A DNA stretch of 64,000 nucleotides from Rubripirellula lacrimiformis (GCF_007741535.1 NZ_CP036525.1:3596001-3660000); one strand, 5' to 3'; positions 15,660-25,768 are shown, counted from the stretch's first letter. The notes: a model not told the origin generated them from the sequence alone. Numbers and translations: made by a program.

Positions 15660-17831
15660 ATGATCCCCAGCGAAAATCCCTATCGCCGCCAGCGATTCGT
15701 TGAGGCTGCTACGATCGCGATGGTCGTCACGCTGCTGGTGACAGGTGGCGTCCTGAACTATCGCGGATTTGGTCAGCTGCAGCAGAATCGAGGACGCATT
15801 CGACACACCAACGAAGTGCTGATGACTCTCGCCTCGACCGAAATGGCATTGAAGGATGCCGAGACGGGTCAGCGTGGATTCATCATCACCGGTGAAGACT
15901 CGTACTTGGATCCGTTCAAAACGGCAATGGCCAAGATCGACAATGTGGTGGACCAGTTGGACCAGCTGACACTGGACGATCCGGTTCAGCACAGCAAGCT
16001 GCCGCGACTTCGCAAGTTGATAGGGGAACGAATCGCAGAGCTCCAAATGGCCATCGAAGCTCGTCGCGTGGGAGGGCTGGACGCGGGAAAGGCTGCCGTG
16101 GATACCGACATCGGCAAGCAAACGATGGATTTGATCCGCACGCACATCGGCGAGATGCGAGACATTGGAACTTCCGCTCTGTCGCAGCGTCGTGAAGCAG
16201 CAGAGCACTCCTATGTCGTTGGTCGGTGGACCTCGGTTGCGGTCACGCTGGTTGGATTTTCCTTGATCGCAGGAATGCTTTTCTTGATCGAACGGAATCG
16301 GCGTCTGGATTCGCGGATGCGTTGGTTTCTTGAGCAAATCCAGGACTATGCAATTTTCACGATGGATGCCAACCACCGCGCGACAAGCTGGAATCGAGGT
16401 GTCGAACAGGTGCTAGGTTATTCCAGTAGCGAGTTCATCGGCCAAGATATCCTGACCCTGTTATTTCCTGATGATGCGATTGCCGACGGTTCGGCGGAAG
16501 CGGAATTTCGGACCGCCGCACAGCACGGAGTCGCCAATGACGATCGCTGGATGCTGCGGGCAAATCGCGAGCGGTTCTGGGCCTCGGGTGCGACCAACGC
16601 CATCGTGAACGATCGTGGAAAGCTGATGGGATTCAGCAAGGTGATGCGAGATCTGACTCACCGCAAACGGGCTCAAGACGAACTCGCGGATTTAGCGGCA
16701 AAGCTTTCGGAGGTCGATCAACGAAAAGACGTCTTCCTTGCCACACTGGCTCATGAGCTTCGCAATCCGCTTGCACCGATCAAACATGCGATCGAGCTGA
16801 TGGGCATGAACCAACTTGATGACGAAGTCGAAGAACTACGACAGGTCATGTCCAGGCAGTGTGATCAAATGGTTCACCTGATTGACGACCTGCTGGACGT
16901 TTCGCGTATCAGTCGAGGGAAGATCGAACTGCGAAGCGAAGTGATCGATTTGCACAAAATTATCCAGACATCCGTCGAGTCAACGACGTCGCTGGTTTGC
17001 ACCAACGAACAACACATCGAAGTGCAATGCGAAGCAGCGGAGGTTTTTGTCAATGGTGATCCCGGGCGACTGACGCAAGTCGTTTCGAACCTGTTGACCA
17101 ACGCATCCAAATATAGCGGGAAGGGCTGCGAGATCAAAGTTTCGGTGTCGGTAGAGCAGACCACCGGAGGCGAGTGGGCAGTGATCTCCGTTGCCGACAA
17201 CGGGATTGGCATCGCAGCGGACCAGCTTGATTCGGTCTTTGAGATGTTCGAACAGGTCAATGACACCTTGGAACGTGGCGACGCCGGACTCGGCATCGGT
17301 TTGACTCTGGTTCGCACATTGGTCGAACTGCATGGCGGCGAAGTCACGGCGTACAGCGAGGGCGTTGGGCGCGGAAGCGAGTTCGTGGTTCGGTTGCTTC
17401 GATCGAACGAGGTCGCCGCTATCGAGGAAACGAAGCCGCAACCGGCAACGCTGACCACACGACCATTTCGTGTTCTGGTCGTGGAAGACCAACGGGCACT
17501 ACGAGTCATTCTCGCTCGGTTGCTCGAAAAAATGGGACATCAAGTCGAAACCGTCGAAGGCGGAGCCGATGCCATCCGTATTCTGGATCGATTTTCGCCC
17601 GAGATCATCTTTTCGGACATTTCAATGCCCGGCATGACTGGCTACGAACTGGCTAGCCGCCTGCGGAAGCGGGAAAGCATGAAAGGTGTGACGATCATCG
17701 CGATGACCGGCTACGGTCAGGCAAACGATCGTGACCAGGCAATCGAGTCCGGCTTCGACGAACACCTTGTTAAACCGGTCGATGCCGATCTGTTGAGGCT
17801 GACTCTCGCTCGAATCGCAGAAAAGTCGTAG
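15660..17831 (+). CDS. Hybrid histidine kinase: CHASE3, PAS, HisKA, HATPase, receiver
   Basis: A 723-residue product from ATG at 15660 (the frame is open to 15522). Order: membrane helix at about 17-33, periplasmic CHASE3 domain with the ETGQRGFIITGE motif, second membrane helix near 195-215, PAS domain, HisKA with phospho-acceptor His365 in LAHELRNPLAPIKHA, HATPase_c with N box NLLTNASKYS, G1 VADNGIGIA and G2 GLGIGLTLV, and a C-terminal receiver with Asp653 in FSDISMPGMTGYE. All key residues are present. CHASE3 kinases sense an unknown periplasmic signal. No separate response regulator or HPt gene is next to it, so its output partner lies elsewhere. Confidence 0.92.
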   Translation: MIPSENPYRRQRFVEAATIAMVVTLLVTGGVLNYRGFGQLQQNRGRIRHTNEVLMTLASTEMALKDAETGQRGFIITGEDSYLDPFKTAMAKIDNVVDQLDQLTLDDPVQHSKLPRLRKLIGERIAELQMAIEARRVGGLDAGKAAVDTDIGKQTMDLIRTHIGEMRDIGTSALSQRREAAEHSYVVGRWTSVAVTLVGFSLIAGMLFLIERNRRLDSRMRWFLEQIQDYAIFTMDANHRATSWNRGVEQVLGYSSSEFIGQDILTLLFPDDAIADGSAEAEFRTAAQHGVANDDRWMLRANRERFWASGATNAIVNDRGKLMGFSKVMRDLTHRKRAQDELADLAAKLSEVDQRKDVFLATLAHELRNPLAPIKHAIELMGMNQLDDEVEELRQVMSRQCDQMVHLIDDLLDVSRISRGKIELRSEVIDLHKIIQTSVESTTSLVCTNEQHIEVQCEAAEVFVNGDPGRLTQVVSNLLTNASKYSGKGCEIKVSVSVEQTTGGEWAVISVADNGIGIAADQLDSVFEMFEQVNDTLERGDAGLGIGLTLVRTLVELHGGEVTAYSEGVGRGSEFVVRLLRSNEVAAIEETKPQPATLTTRPFRVLVVEDQRALRVILARLLEKMGHQVETVEGGADAIRILDRFSPEIIFSDISMPGMTGYELASRLRKRESMKGVTIIAMTGYGQANDRDQAIESGFDEHLVKPVDADLLRLTLARIAEKS

Positions 17832-18081
17832 CGGTCTCGTCGCCGGCCGGACCATCCGGTTTCGCCAACGCACCAAGCAGGATCCCGCTCTAGAAACGGC
17901 TGGACCGCCGTCGAGGACCCGATCCGCGTGTGTGAATGTCGAGAGTCCCTGTGGGCAAAGCTCTTTCGAAAAGCAAGAATCGACGGTCGCATCTGGCTGG
18001 ACGGATCAGCAAGAAGCAAGTCGACGCTAACGCAGGTGTCGGCGGGCGCCACGCTGCCGCGACTGCGGTGCATCGCGGTGG
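17832..18081. other. Intergenic, nothing recognised
   Basis: Convergent gap between the histidine kinase and the NPYQPP protein. Short frames here are not protein-like and no clear terminator hairpin is seen. Confidence 0.4.
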
Positions 18082-18540
18082 CTATTTGTCTCTGGACGAA
18101 TGGACGTCCAAGGGATCCATTGTCAGAGCAGCAGAGAGTTTCGCAGGATCGACGATCGCGGGGTGAATGATTGGTGACCGAAAACCACAGTAGTCGAGGA
18201 CCATTCCCGTCATCAGTTGACAACCTTCAACGACCTTTCTGCACTTGGGGTTTTCATGCAGAAAGACCGGCAGAAATCGAAGGGCTTCTTCAGCAATCAA
18301 AGCAAGCCGATCGTCCCCATGGTCCGAACTCGGCGACCCTGCAAAAAATGCGAGTGAATCCGATGGGTCAATGAAGAAACCAATGCCTCCGCATACAATG
18401 GCTTCTCCAGCATCGAACCTTGGTTCCGGTCTCACGAATCGTGTTGCCGGTTTCGAAAGGAACCGTACAACTCGTGACCAAATCGTTACGGGGGGCGAAC
18501 TCGGTATCGGCGGTTGGTAAGGATTTGGCGATTGAGTCAA
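18082..18540 (-). CDS. NPYQPP-type hypothetical protein
   Basis: A 152-residue product that starts MTQSPNPYQPPIPSSPP, the N-terminal tag shared by many planctomycete hypothetical proteins. A core follows with DAGEAIVCGGIGFFIDPSDS, then a C-terminal region with CQLMTGMVLDYCGF. Usually such a tag precedes membrane helices, but here only a weak hydrophobic segment is seen. Function unknown. Confidence 0.6.
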   Translation of the reverse strand: MTQSPNPYQPPIPSSPPVTIWSRVVRFLSKPATRFVRPEPRFDAGEAIVCGGIGFFIDPSDSLAFFAGSPSSDHGDDRLALIAEEALRFLPVFLHENPKCRKVVEGCQLMTGMVLDYCGFRSPIIHPAIVDPAKLSAALTMDPLDVHSSRDK

Positions 18541-18653
18541 CGGGGTAAACCAAAAGCGTCAGTGTGGGGCTGCATGACACGGGATCGAGGTTGCGTCCGG
18601 ATTTACGTCGCGGTGTTCAGGTTCTGTTCAACGGGCCGCATTGTATCCGATGG

Positions 18654-19367
18654 TCAGTCGTCACCATCGGTTGGTGCAGGTTGGCCATCGTAGGATCGAT
18701 AGCCATGGCTTGCCTGTTTTGCATCGGTGCGAAGCTGGCCGGTACCGGCGATTCGCGTTGCGACGAATTCGTGAGGATTGAACCCCAGATGGCCGTACTT
18801 GCCTTTCGGGCTCAAATAACCATGGATCCGCACGCGGCAATGACGGTGTGGGTTGCCCATTCCGGGAAGAATCTGTTTGTTGTCTGAGAGGGGGGCATTC
18901 AAGCCAGACGGCATCGGTTTCCACTTTAGCCGATCTTCTTTGCACTCGCGGCTGACTGATAGCCACCACGAGTCCTTGAAATTCGGTGCGTTGTCTGGCT
19001 TGAACACCGACACCTCGAAACCAGTGATCCAGACGCCATCGTAGGTGGCTGGTGTATAGCCGTAGGAGGTGAGGACCTGATGTATTGCGTTTGGGTGTCG
19101 GTTGCGATACTCGATTCCGGCGACGAATCCCGCCGGGTCGAAACAGGCGTTGGGAAGCAATCGGGTATCACGGTATCCACGCAAAAAGTCAGAACCGAAC
19201 TCGCGCACTTCCCGCTGCACATCGAGCGGTTTTGAAGACAGGGACGCAAAGTGCGACTGCGCCATCTCCTTGACGAAACGCGGAACTTCCCGAGTCGCGT
19301 CCGCTGCGGATAATGTACATGGGGTGCACGCAATCACGATCAACGGGATGCATCTTGTGGCTAACAT
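18654..19367 (-). CDS. Secreted hypothetical protein
   Basis: A 237-residue product with an N-terminal signal peptide (CIPLIVIACTPCTLSAADA, cleavage probably after ALSA-like LSA). The mature part contains YGYTPATYDGVWITGFEVSV and DSWWLSVSRECKEDR, protein-like and with balanced charge. No catalytic motif is recognised. Likely periplasmic. Confidence 0.6.
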   Translation of the reverse strand: MLATRCIPLIVIACTPCTLSAADATREVPRFVKEMAQSHFASLSSKPLDVQREVREFGSDFLRGYRDTRLLPNACFDPAGFVAGIEYRNRHPNAIHQVLTSYGYTPATYDGVWITGFEVSVFKPDNAPNFKDSWWLSVSRECKEDRLKWKPMPSGLNAPLSDNKQILPGMGNPHRHCRVRIHGYLSPKGKYGHLGFNPHEFVATRIAGTGQLRTDAKQASHGYRSYDGQPAPTDGDD

Positions 19368-19448
19368 GTCACTTCACTGATGAACGGAGCGGATTTGTCG
19401 TTTCGCATTCCTTTGAATCATCGCAGGCCAGTTCCTCTTCTGGTTCGC

Positions 19449-19694
19449 TTAGGTCGCTTGCGCTGCGCGATCCAACGCGTCCAGCCTGGTTCGCAGCTCA
19501 CGGTTTTCGTCGCGTAGTTGGGTCAGGTACGCGCCGACAAAAAAGAAACACATGGGCATGAAGAGCATGAAGACCATCGTCGCGGAATTGTCCGAGCCGC
19601 CTTTGCGGTAGGCCCACAAGTTGGCGACCGTGGTAATCACGGCAAGCACTGCACAGAATCCTGCTGGAAGCCAGGGAGCAACTTTTTCACGCAT
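19449..19694 (-). CDS. Small membrane protein with coiled-coil tail
   Basis: An 81-residue product with two membrane helices (WLPAGFCAVLAVITTVANLW and MVFMLFMPMCFFFVGAYL) and a charged C-terminal helix (LRDENRELRTRLDALDRA) that looks like a short coiled coil. It could anchor a partner at the membrane. Not assigned to a family. Confidence 0.65.
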   Translation of the reverse strand: MREKVAPWLPAGFCAVLAVITTVANLWAYRKGGSDNSATMVFMLFMPMCFFFVGAYLTQLRDENRELRTRLDALDRAAQAT

Positions 19695-20358
19695 CGGGGA
19701 GAACCTGTTGGAGACTTACTGGGCTCAGTCGTGACAACAGCGGCAATCGAAGCATACCGTCGTGTGAATGAAATCGGATTGCAATCGTTATCGCTGATGT
19801 GGAACTCTTGAGGATCTAGTTGTAGCACTGTGCAAGGCCGCCATGGTCGCACGGACGCCGATCCGTCGAATCTGTTCCCGTCATGGATGTGTTGGTGCAG
19901 CCAGCGAATCGATTCCGACGCGGCGTCATCCATCCGATCGAATGCCGGTCTGTCGATCTGCCTGCCTGTAGGTTGGAAGCGCGAGATCCCAGGCCAACAG
20001 CACAGACGACCCATTGGATCCAGAGTCCGCTGGTTGGCGGAATGGATGAATGAAGTGCATTCACGGCGAAGATCGCGTTTTCCGTTCCAGGCCGAAATGT
20101 TCAGAGGGATCCATCGGCCCGAAACGATTGATTGTGGACGTGCGATGCAGTCCAGAACGGGATCTTGCGATTTTGACTTTTTTCGGAGCGAGCGAATGGG
20201 AACAGGTTTTCGCGAGTTGTGTTGCACGGGGGCGACAGATGCGAACGAGTCGCTGTGGCGAATATTTCGTAGGGTGAGCGTCCCGCCAGTGTCACGACTG
20301 ATTCAGCGATTGGATCGATCGTCTGCCGCCAGTTCTGTGGGAGGGAGTGCTGTGTTTG
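19695..20358. other. Intergenic, nothing recognised
   Basis: Open frames of up to 190 codons occur on both strands but are Arg/Ser-rich and overlap each other. No RNA gene, hairpin cluster or known repeat is seen in this 660-base gap. Confidence 0.4.
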
Positions 20359-20976
20359 TTAATTTTGGAACTTCTGTGCCCAGGTTTGCAGGCCCCGCAT
20401 GATCATTTCAATGGAAACCGTTCCGACATACAACGCCGTCACACGGCCCGCGATTTCGATGTATCGATGCACAAGGTGCTCTTGAGTCGACTTTGCACGA
20501 TCGTGCAGGGATTTCAAGAGGAGCATTAGCGACAAGGAGATTGCGACCGCAACGATGATCGCGCCGCACGCCAAAAGCGGTTCAAGCTTTTTGCCGATCA
20601 CCACACTTGCGCTCAACGTCCCAGGTCCGACCAGCACCGGCATCGCGATCGCGCCGACCAAATGTTGGGATTCCCCACGCAGCATTTCGATCGTGTTGGT
20701 TCCCTTAAAGACAAACTGCAGACCGATCATCAAGAACACAATCCCTCCGAAAATCTGAAAGGAAGCGAACTCTGCTTGAATGATGCTGGAAAATATCAGA
20801 TCGCCAGCCAGAGCGAAAATGCAGAAGACAGTGGAGGCGATCAATCCAGCGCGGACCAGCACATTGCGGAAAGTGCTATGGTCGAGGCTTTGGACGACTC
20901 CAAAAAGGTAGACAATGACCAAGAAGGGGTTTAGCAAGGCCAGCAGAAGTGAAACGGATTTGACGAAGTCGAGCAT
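20359..20976 (-). CDS. MarC-family integral membrane protein
   Basis: A 205-residue product with six hydrophobic segments. It shows the MarC-family features: SVSLLLALLNPFLVIVYLFG at the N-terminus, FQIFGGIVFLMIGLQFVFKG, and IAMPVLVGPGTLSASVV. The length matches the family (about 200-220). MarC proteins are of uncertain function; a proposed role is in amino acid or small-molecule export, and the earlier antibiotic-resistance link was not upheld. No operon partner is seen. Confidence 0.85.
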   Translation of the reverse strand: MLDFVKSVSLLLALLNPFLVIVYLFGVVQSLDHSTFRNVLVRAGLIASTVFCIFALAGDLIFSSIIQAEFASFQIFGGIVFLMIGLQFVFKGTNTIEMLRGESQHLVGAIAMPVLVGPGTLSASVVIGKKLEPLLACGAIIVAVAISLSLMLLLKSLHDRAKSTQEHLVHRYIEIAGRVTALYVGTVSIEMIMRGLQTWAQKFQN

Positions 20977-21320
20977 CGTGTTGCGGCAAAGAACGGCGGG
21001 TACAACGAATCGCGACGCCTAGTGGACCATTTTGAAATCTGCCGTATACCCGACTCGAATTGGCCCGTCGCTGAATCGTCCATTTTGGAAAATTCGGGGC
21101 TGTGTGGCGTGTGATCGGGGAATCGCGATCCCGCGGCCTGACAAACACTCGCTGTGACCCTGATCATCTCCATGGCGATCGATCCTTTGCCTGTCCTCAG
21201 ATCGTTTGCCATATCTGTGTGTCGTGACCTGACCGCTGGCTTTTCTGACCGCTGGCTTTGCTGAGAAACTAAGCTATTGCACAATCGATCTCGGACTTCT
21301 TCCCGGACTTGGACCAAGAC

Positions 21321-22775
21321 ATGACGACGCGAACCCGCTGCATTTGGGTGACGATGTTTTTGCTGCTGACCGCATCGCCGGTGGTTGGGATGGCAGATGA
21401 GGCGGCAAAACCGAACTTCATCGTGATCTACTGCGACAACCTCGGGTACGGTGACATCGAACCTTTTGGATCGACTCTGCACCGGACGCCGAATCTGAAC
21501 CGCATGGCACGCGAAGGCCGAAAGTTCACTCATTTTTGCGTCACGGCTGGCGTCTGCACTCCATCGCGTGCCAGCATCATGACCGGCTGTTATGCACAGC
21601 GAGTCGGGATGCATCTGAATCCACGCGATGGTGTCGTGCTGCGACCTTTGTCCCCCTACGGATTGCACCCGGATGAGATCACAGTTGCCGAGGTGCTGAA
21701 GCAGCAGGGGTACGCCACCGCGATGGTTGGCAAATGGCACTTGGGCGACCAGCTAGATTTTCTGCCGACGCGGCAGGGGTTCGATTGGTTCTTCGGCGTG
21801 CCCTATTCCGACGACATGACGGCGCGAGTTTGGGACCGGGACGGATCCCAATGGCCACCGCTGCCGCTGATGGAGAACGAAACGGTCATCGAAGCGCCCT
21901 GTGACCGTAACGGTTTGACGCAGCGGTACACCGAGCGAGCGATGGATTGGATTGCCGATCACCAGGACGAACCATTCTTTTTGTATTTCCCCCAAGCCAT
22001 GCCCGGCAGCACCAAGACTCCGTTTTCCAGTGACGCGTTTCGCGGGAAGAGTCAGAACGGACCATGGGGCGACGCGGTCGAAGAACTCGACTGGTCGATC
22101 GGCCAGATGCTTGACCAGCTGGTGCAGTTGGGCATTGCTGAGAACACGTTTGTGATCTGGACGTCGGACAACGGTGCTCCGATCCAGCGTGATCCCAGCG
22201 ATCTTAGCCGCGGTTCGAACCTGCCGCTTCACGGTCGTGGTTATACGACCAGCGAAGGGGCGTTTCGAGTTACGACGATCGTCTGGCAGCCGGGCAAGGT
22301 GCCTGCCGGGACCGTGTGCGATGAACTAGCGACGACGATGGATTTGCTGCCCACCTTTGCTCATCTGGCTGGCGGTGATCCACCGTCCGATCGCATCATC
22401 GATGGGCATGACATCGCGCCGCTGCTGTTTGGCGACGCGGATGCTAAGACGCCCTATCAGGCATTCTATTACTACCATCAGGATCAATTGCAGGCGGTGC
22501 GGTTCGGGCCGTGGAAGATGTTTTTGCCCATCGCAGCGTCAGGCGGGCACCCGCATTTCAGTGGCAAGCAGAAGTCCGCGACGCTGCTGTTCAACGTGGT
22601 CGACGACATCGCTTGCCAACACAATGTTGCATCGGAGCATCCCGAGATTGTTGCCCGAATGAACGAACTGGCAGATCAGGCACGAAGCGATCTTGGTGAC
22701 AAGGGCCATCCGGGGCCCGGCCAACGTCCGATCGGGAAAGCCGCCAGTGTTACGCCGCGACGTTTGCCCCAGTGA
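21321..22775 (+). CDS. Secreted Cys-type sulfatase (first of three)
   Basis: A 484-residue product from ATG at 21321 with an N-terminal signal peptide (CIWVTMFLLLTASPVVGMA). The core begins KPNFIVIYCDNLGYGDIE, with the metal-binding Asp followed by Asn instead of the usual DD pair. The formylglycine site is VCTPSRASIMTG with Cys79, in the Cys-x-Pro-Ser-Arg form. GKWHLGD and the later WTSDNGAP motif complete the active site. It hydrolyses a sulfate ester, probably of a polysaccharide, outside the cytoplasm. It requires a formylglycine-generating enzyme, which is not in this window. Confidence 0.92.
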   Translation: MTTRTRCIWVTMFLLLTASPVVGMADEAAKPNFIVIYCDNLGYGDIEPFGSTLHRTPNLNRMAREGRKFTHFCVTAGVCTPSRASIMTGCYAQRVGMHLNPRDGVVLRPLSPYGLHPDEITVAEVLKQQGYATAMVGKWHLGDQLDFLPTRQGFDWFFGVPYSDDMTARVWDRDGSQWPPLPLMENETVIEAPCDRNGLTQRYTERAMDWIADHQDEPFFLYFPQAMPGSTKTPFSSDAFRGKSQNGPWGDAVEELDWSIGQMLDQLVQLGIAENTFVIWTSDNGAPIQRDPSDLSRGSNLPLHGRGYTTSEGAFRVTTIVWQPGKVPAGTVCDELATTMDLLPTFAHLAGGDPPSDRIIDGHDIAPLLFGDADAKTPYQAFYYYHQDQLQAVRFGPWKMFLPIAASGGHPHFSGKQKSATLLFNVVDDIACQHNVASEHPEIVARMNELADQARSDLGDKGHPGPGQRPIGKAASVTPRRLPQ

Positions 22776-22865
22776 TGGATGTCCGGCGTGGCGGATTCAC
22801 GGCGTGATCGGGGGGGGGGCGTGACGGGGTGTTGGCGTGATCTGATCGATCGCGCCGCAGGCCAG

Positions 22866-23231
22866 CTATCGGGCCAGCCGGTCTTCGAACTCTAGTTTCG
22901 ATGACGAGTTCAGCAGGACGTAGTTGAACTTCTTGACCGCATCGAATTTCGAGATTCGCATGTAGCGGGCGTAGAGATCGAAATCGCCACATTTCGCTAA
23001 CTGGTCCAAATCCGTTTTGCCGCTCGTTTCGTGTTCGGCGACACATGCTTTGATGACGACAGGGTCCAACGTCGAAATGAATTGGTCGAACAGCGAACTG
23101 TCGCGAGTTTCCAGGACATCGGTGAACAGCGGGTTTTGACTTGCACGCCAATCCCCTTTTTTAGATCCGATCGCTACATATGCCAGCGACGAAGAGACAA
23201 ACAGACACAGGGTGACAGCAGCGATACGCAT
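22866..23231 (-). CDS. Small secreted hypothetical protein
   Basis: A 121-residue product with an N-terminal hydrophobic segment (RIAAVTLCLFVSSSLAYVAI), which is either a signal peptide or a membrane anchor. The rest is acidic and helical, with DVLETRDSSLFDQFIS and KKFNYVLLNSSSKLEFEDRL. Two cysteines (ACVAEH, KCGDFD) could form a disulfide. The family is not recognised. The gene is convergent with the sulfatase. Confidence 0.6.
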   Translation of the reverse strand: MRIAAVTLCLFVSSSLAYVAIGSKKGDWRASQNPLFTDVLETRDSSLFDQFISTLDPVVIKACVAEHETSGKTDLDQLAKCGDFDLYARYMRISKFDAVKKFNYVLLNSSSKLEFEDRLAR

Positions 23232-23504
23232 TCAAGACTCCTAACAGCCGACAGGACATGGTTTCCAAGCCTAGGTTGCATTCCCACGCGAGGGGGGGGC
23301 TGCTAGGTGGTGACCGGGGTGAATGCCGCAAACAGCAGGCGGTACATTCGGACGCACCCGCACCAATCATCGTTTCGTTCTCACCGTCACTGTCCCGACG
23401 GACCACACAGAATTCCAATTCGCGGAGTGTGGGTTGGTGTCGTGGGACGTTGGAAGTCGTGAAGGGGGAGGGAGAGGAGTTCTAGGGAGGCAACTTGCGG
23501 GGAC

Positions 23505-23523
23505 GGAATTCTGGCGAATCCCG
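23505..23523 (-). repeat. Single arm of the dispersed palindromic repeat
   Basis: GGAATTCTGGCGAATCCCG equals one arm of the repeat at 8738-8878. A degenerate partner (GTGTCGTGGGA) is found upstream near 23436. It lies just past the stop of the toroid-like gene. Confidence 0.5.
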
Positions 23524-23533
23524 TTACTGCCTT

Positions 23534-24799
23534 CTAGTTCAGGAGGTTGTTGCGGCGTGCTTTCCAGTAGGCTGCGATGTGGAAGACGACTCCGCAGCTA
23601 GAGCAATGTTGATAGTCCGTCTGTGTTATCAATTGGCGGATAAGTTCCACCGATTCGGTTTGGTTTTCAGGTGCCTCGACCATCCATTGGATCACGGCGG
23701 TTTCTCCCGCTTCGCGAGTCAGGTGCCAGACCTGGCGATACGGTCCCCACTGGGGATTGGGATAGCCGGTTTGGTTGAGCCATTTTTCGACATGTCGCCA
23801 ATCGGGGCCAAGCATCTGCATTTCCTGTGGTCCCTTGTTCGCAATCGCCGTCATCGTGTGCTTTTGTTGATTGCTGGCTAGCGAAGCGACGTGGTCCATG
23901 ATTTTGGAAATTTGGATCTGCAAACTTTCATCGGTTTCAAGCACGCGAAGCAATTCCAACGAAGCTTGCATTTGCAACAGCGCGTAGGCGGGCGAGTTCT
24001 TGCTGGGGGTCGCGGATTGTTCCACGGCCGGGGTGATGTATTGTCGCCAAAGCTTTCGGTAACGTTCCTGTCCTGTGGTGTCCCAAGCAGCGGCATAGAT
24101 CATCGGCAAACGGGCCGCTTCGTGTGCCTGCACATTCCACATCCGGCAGATCCCCAGTGGGCATCGCGTTCCGTCGGCTCGGCAGAAGTCATAGTTGTTT
24201 TCAGGGGTTGCAAAGTCGATCATTCGGTTGGCAACGTCTGCCAGCAGTGATCCGATCTGCTGCTTGGTCGCGTCGTCGGCAAGAGGGCTGTGGTGGAATT
24301 TCCACAGACCATGAACGAAGTGGGTGACTTGGTCGCGCGACGAGTTGATGTAGACGCTTGTTTTGTCTTCGGGGCAAACGTTGCGAGCGATAAAGCCGGG
24401 GACGCCATGCACCGTTGCACTGCGATGCATGCCACTGAATACTTGGTTTGCTTGTTCGCGAAGGCTTTCGTCACCGGTAACGGCATACTGATCGCAGATC
24501 GCGCTCAGCATGGCACCACCTAGGATCATGCCGTCTTCCATTCCCGAACCGTATCCGCAGGGATTGGGATACTGGCGGCCGACCTCTTCCGCACTGGGCA
24601 GGTGTGCCAGTTCTTTTCCCGCTTCGTAGCTGCTCAGGTAGTCCATGAAAGTTTGCGAATCGGGGTGGTAGAACCGACTCCAGGCAACATCCCATGCTTG
24701 CTGGATCTGCGTTTGAATTGAGGGCGATGGGCCTTCAGCCCCAGCAGAAAGTGGAGCCGCGATCAATAGAATGGCGGTGATCCAGATTTTGAAATTCAT
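23534..24799 (-). CDS. Secreted alpha-helical toroid-like protein, possible glycan-active
   Basis: A 421-residue product from ATG at 24799 with a signal peptide (FKIWITAILLIAAPLSAGA). Repeated helical pairs (for example YGSGMEDGMILGGAMLSAIC, VHGLWKFHHSPLADDATKQQ) and aromatic-rich turns suggest an (alpha/alpha)-barrel as in several glycoside hydrolase and lyase families. The C-terminus has a CSSCG pair. I cannot assign a catalytic residue or a GH family. The nearby sulfatases fit a role in sulfated polysaccharide use, but this is inference. Confidence 0.6.
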   Translation of the reverse strand: MNFKIWITAILLIAAPLSAGAEGPSPSIQTQIQQAWDVAWSRFYHPDSQTFMDYLSSYEAGKELAHLPSAEEVGRQYPNPCGYGSGMEDGMILGGAMLSAICDQYAVTGDESLREQANQVFSGMHRSATVHGVPGFIARNVCPEDKTSVYINSSRDQVTHFVHGLWKFHHSPLADDATKQQIGSLLADVANRMIDFATPENNYDFCRADGTRCPLGICRMWNVQAHEAARLPMIYAAAWDTTGQERYRKLWRQYITPAVEQSATPSKNSPAYALLQMQASLELLRVLETDESLQIQISKIMDHVASLASNQQKHTMTAIANKGPQEMQMLGPDWRHVEKWLNQTGYPNPQWGPYRQVWHLTREAGETAVIQWMVEAPENQTESVELIRQLITQTDYQHCSSCGVVFHIAAYWKARRNNLLN

Positions 24800-24993
24800 A
24801 GGTCGTCGCACGCGTTATTCGGACGGGAGGGCAGGGGCAGTCAGTTGCATCGGACTGTCGTGGTTTCGATCGGCCAATGGCGGGGCGACATCCCAAGGAC
24901 GCGGCCCAGGATCGAAATGGTAGGGCGGTTAAGTCTACCGTTTCCGGCAGCATCGTGATCGGATGATAGAATCGGATCGGCAGAAGCCAGCGA

Positions 24994-25689
24994 TCAAGGC
25001 TTCGCAAACTTTCGCTTCAGGTGGTCGCTGGTCAGGTGTTTAAGGACATCCAATGCTTGGCATTGATTGTCGTCCCCATAATCCACGTCGATGGGCCCGA
25101 TCGCCTTGGCGGCGGCAATCGCTTTTTTGTTCAGCGCTGGGGTTCGCTTGCCGATTCCCATCAACGCGCTGGCCATCGCTTCGCGTACCCACATATCTTC
25201 GGCTTGGATGGTTTGGCGGATGCGCTGGATGCGATCGGCCAGAAACGCGTCGTCCATTCCCTTGGGATTTTTCTTCGACAATTCGTAGAGCAGCGAGTAT
25301 CCGCATCGCCGCTTGGCTGCATCGTCGTCGTCCATCCACTCGGCAGCGAGTTCCAACGCGAATGGAGTCTTCGCCAACGGGGCACCACAGGAAGCGAAGA
25401 CGTGCGACATCATCCCGTCGCCCAACTGGGTAACCTGCGATTGGGCCTGCTGGCGAGTCATCAACTTAGGATCGTCAACGAGCATGCCCAGGATGCGAGC
25501 GTCGTAATGATCCGAATCCCAGAGGTCAGCGGCAAGTTTGTGATCCTTGCCGATCTGTTTGGCGAAGGCCCGTAGTTTGGTCAGCCCGATGCCAAAACTT
25601 TTCAGACCGCGAGGCTTCTGATTCCAGTGCGCGATTCCTCGCTCATCCCGGTTCTCTTTCAGCCACCGCAAAACTTCGTTCTTGTTCAT
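24994..25689 (-). CDS. DNA alkylation repair protein, AlkD-like
   Basis: A 231-residue product from ATG at 25689 (an upstream GTG is two codons away). It is made of HEAT-like helical repeats, with AADLWDSDHYDARILGMLVD, a MSHVFASCGAPLAKTPFALE stretch and AEDMWVREAMASALMGIGKR. The W-[DE]...R-xLG spacing and the length match the AlkD/AlkC family of DNA glycosylases, which remove positively charged alkylated bases by an unusual non-flipping mechanism. The gene is alone on this strand. Confidence 0.75.
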   Translation of the reverse strand: MNKNEVLRWLKENRDERGIAHWNQKPRGLKSFGIGLTKLRAFAKQIGKDHKLAADLWDSDHYDARILGMLVDDPKLMTRQQAQSQVTQLGDGMMSHVFASCGAPLAKTPFALELAAEWMDDDDAAKRRCGYSLLYELSKKNPKGMDDAFLADRIQRIRQTIQAEDMWVREAMASALMGIGKRTPALNKKAIAAAKAIGPIDVDYGDDNQCQALDVLKHLTSDHLKRKFAKP

Positions 25690-25746
25690 ACTCACCCGTC
25701 CCTTGAGCCATCACACCTCGCACCCATAAACGTCGCCCCGCCCGCC

Positions 25747-25768
25747 GCCGTGGGATTCGCCAGGAATC
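25747..25768 (+). repeat. Single arm of the dispersed palindromic repeat
   Basis: GCCGTGGGATTCGCCAGGAA repeats one arm of the elements at 8305 and 8738; no second arm follows. It lies in the gap between the AlkD-like gene and the next gene. Confidence 0.5.

Noticed and set aside
15288-16376. 362-codon frame on the minus strand
   Set aside because: It lies opposite the histidine kinase, whose domains are all recognised, and its composition is not protein-like.
19830-20402. 190-codon frame on the plus strand
   Set aside because: It is Arg/Ser/Cys-rich, lacks a ribosome site and runs into the antisense of MarC.
20931-21740. 269-codon frame on the minus strand
   Set aside because: It overlaps MarC and the first sulfatase, both well supported, and reads as their shadow.
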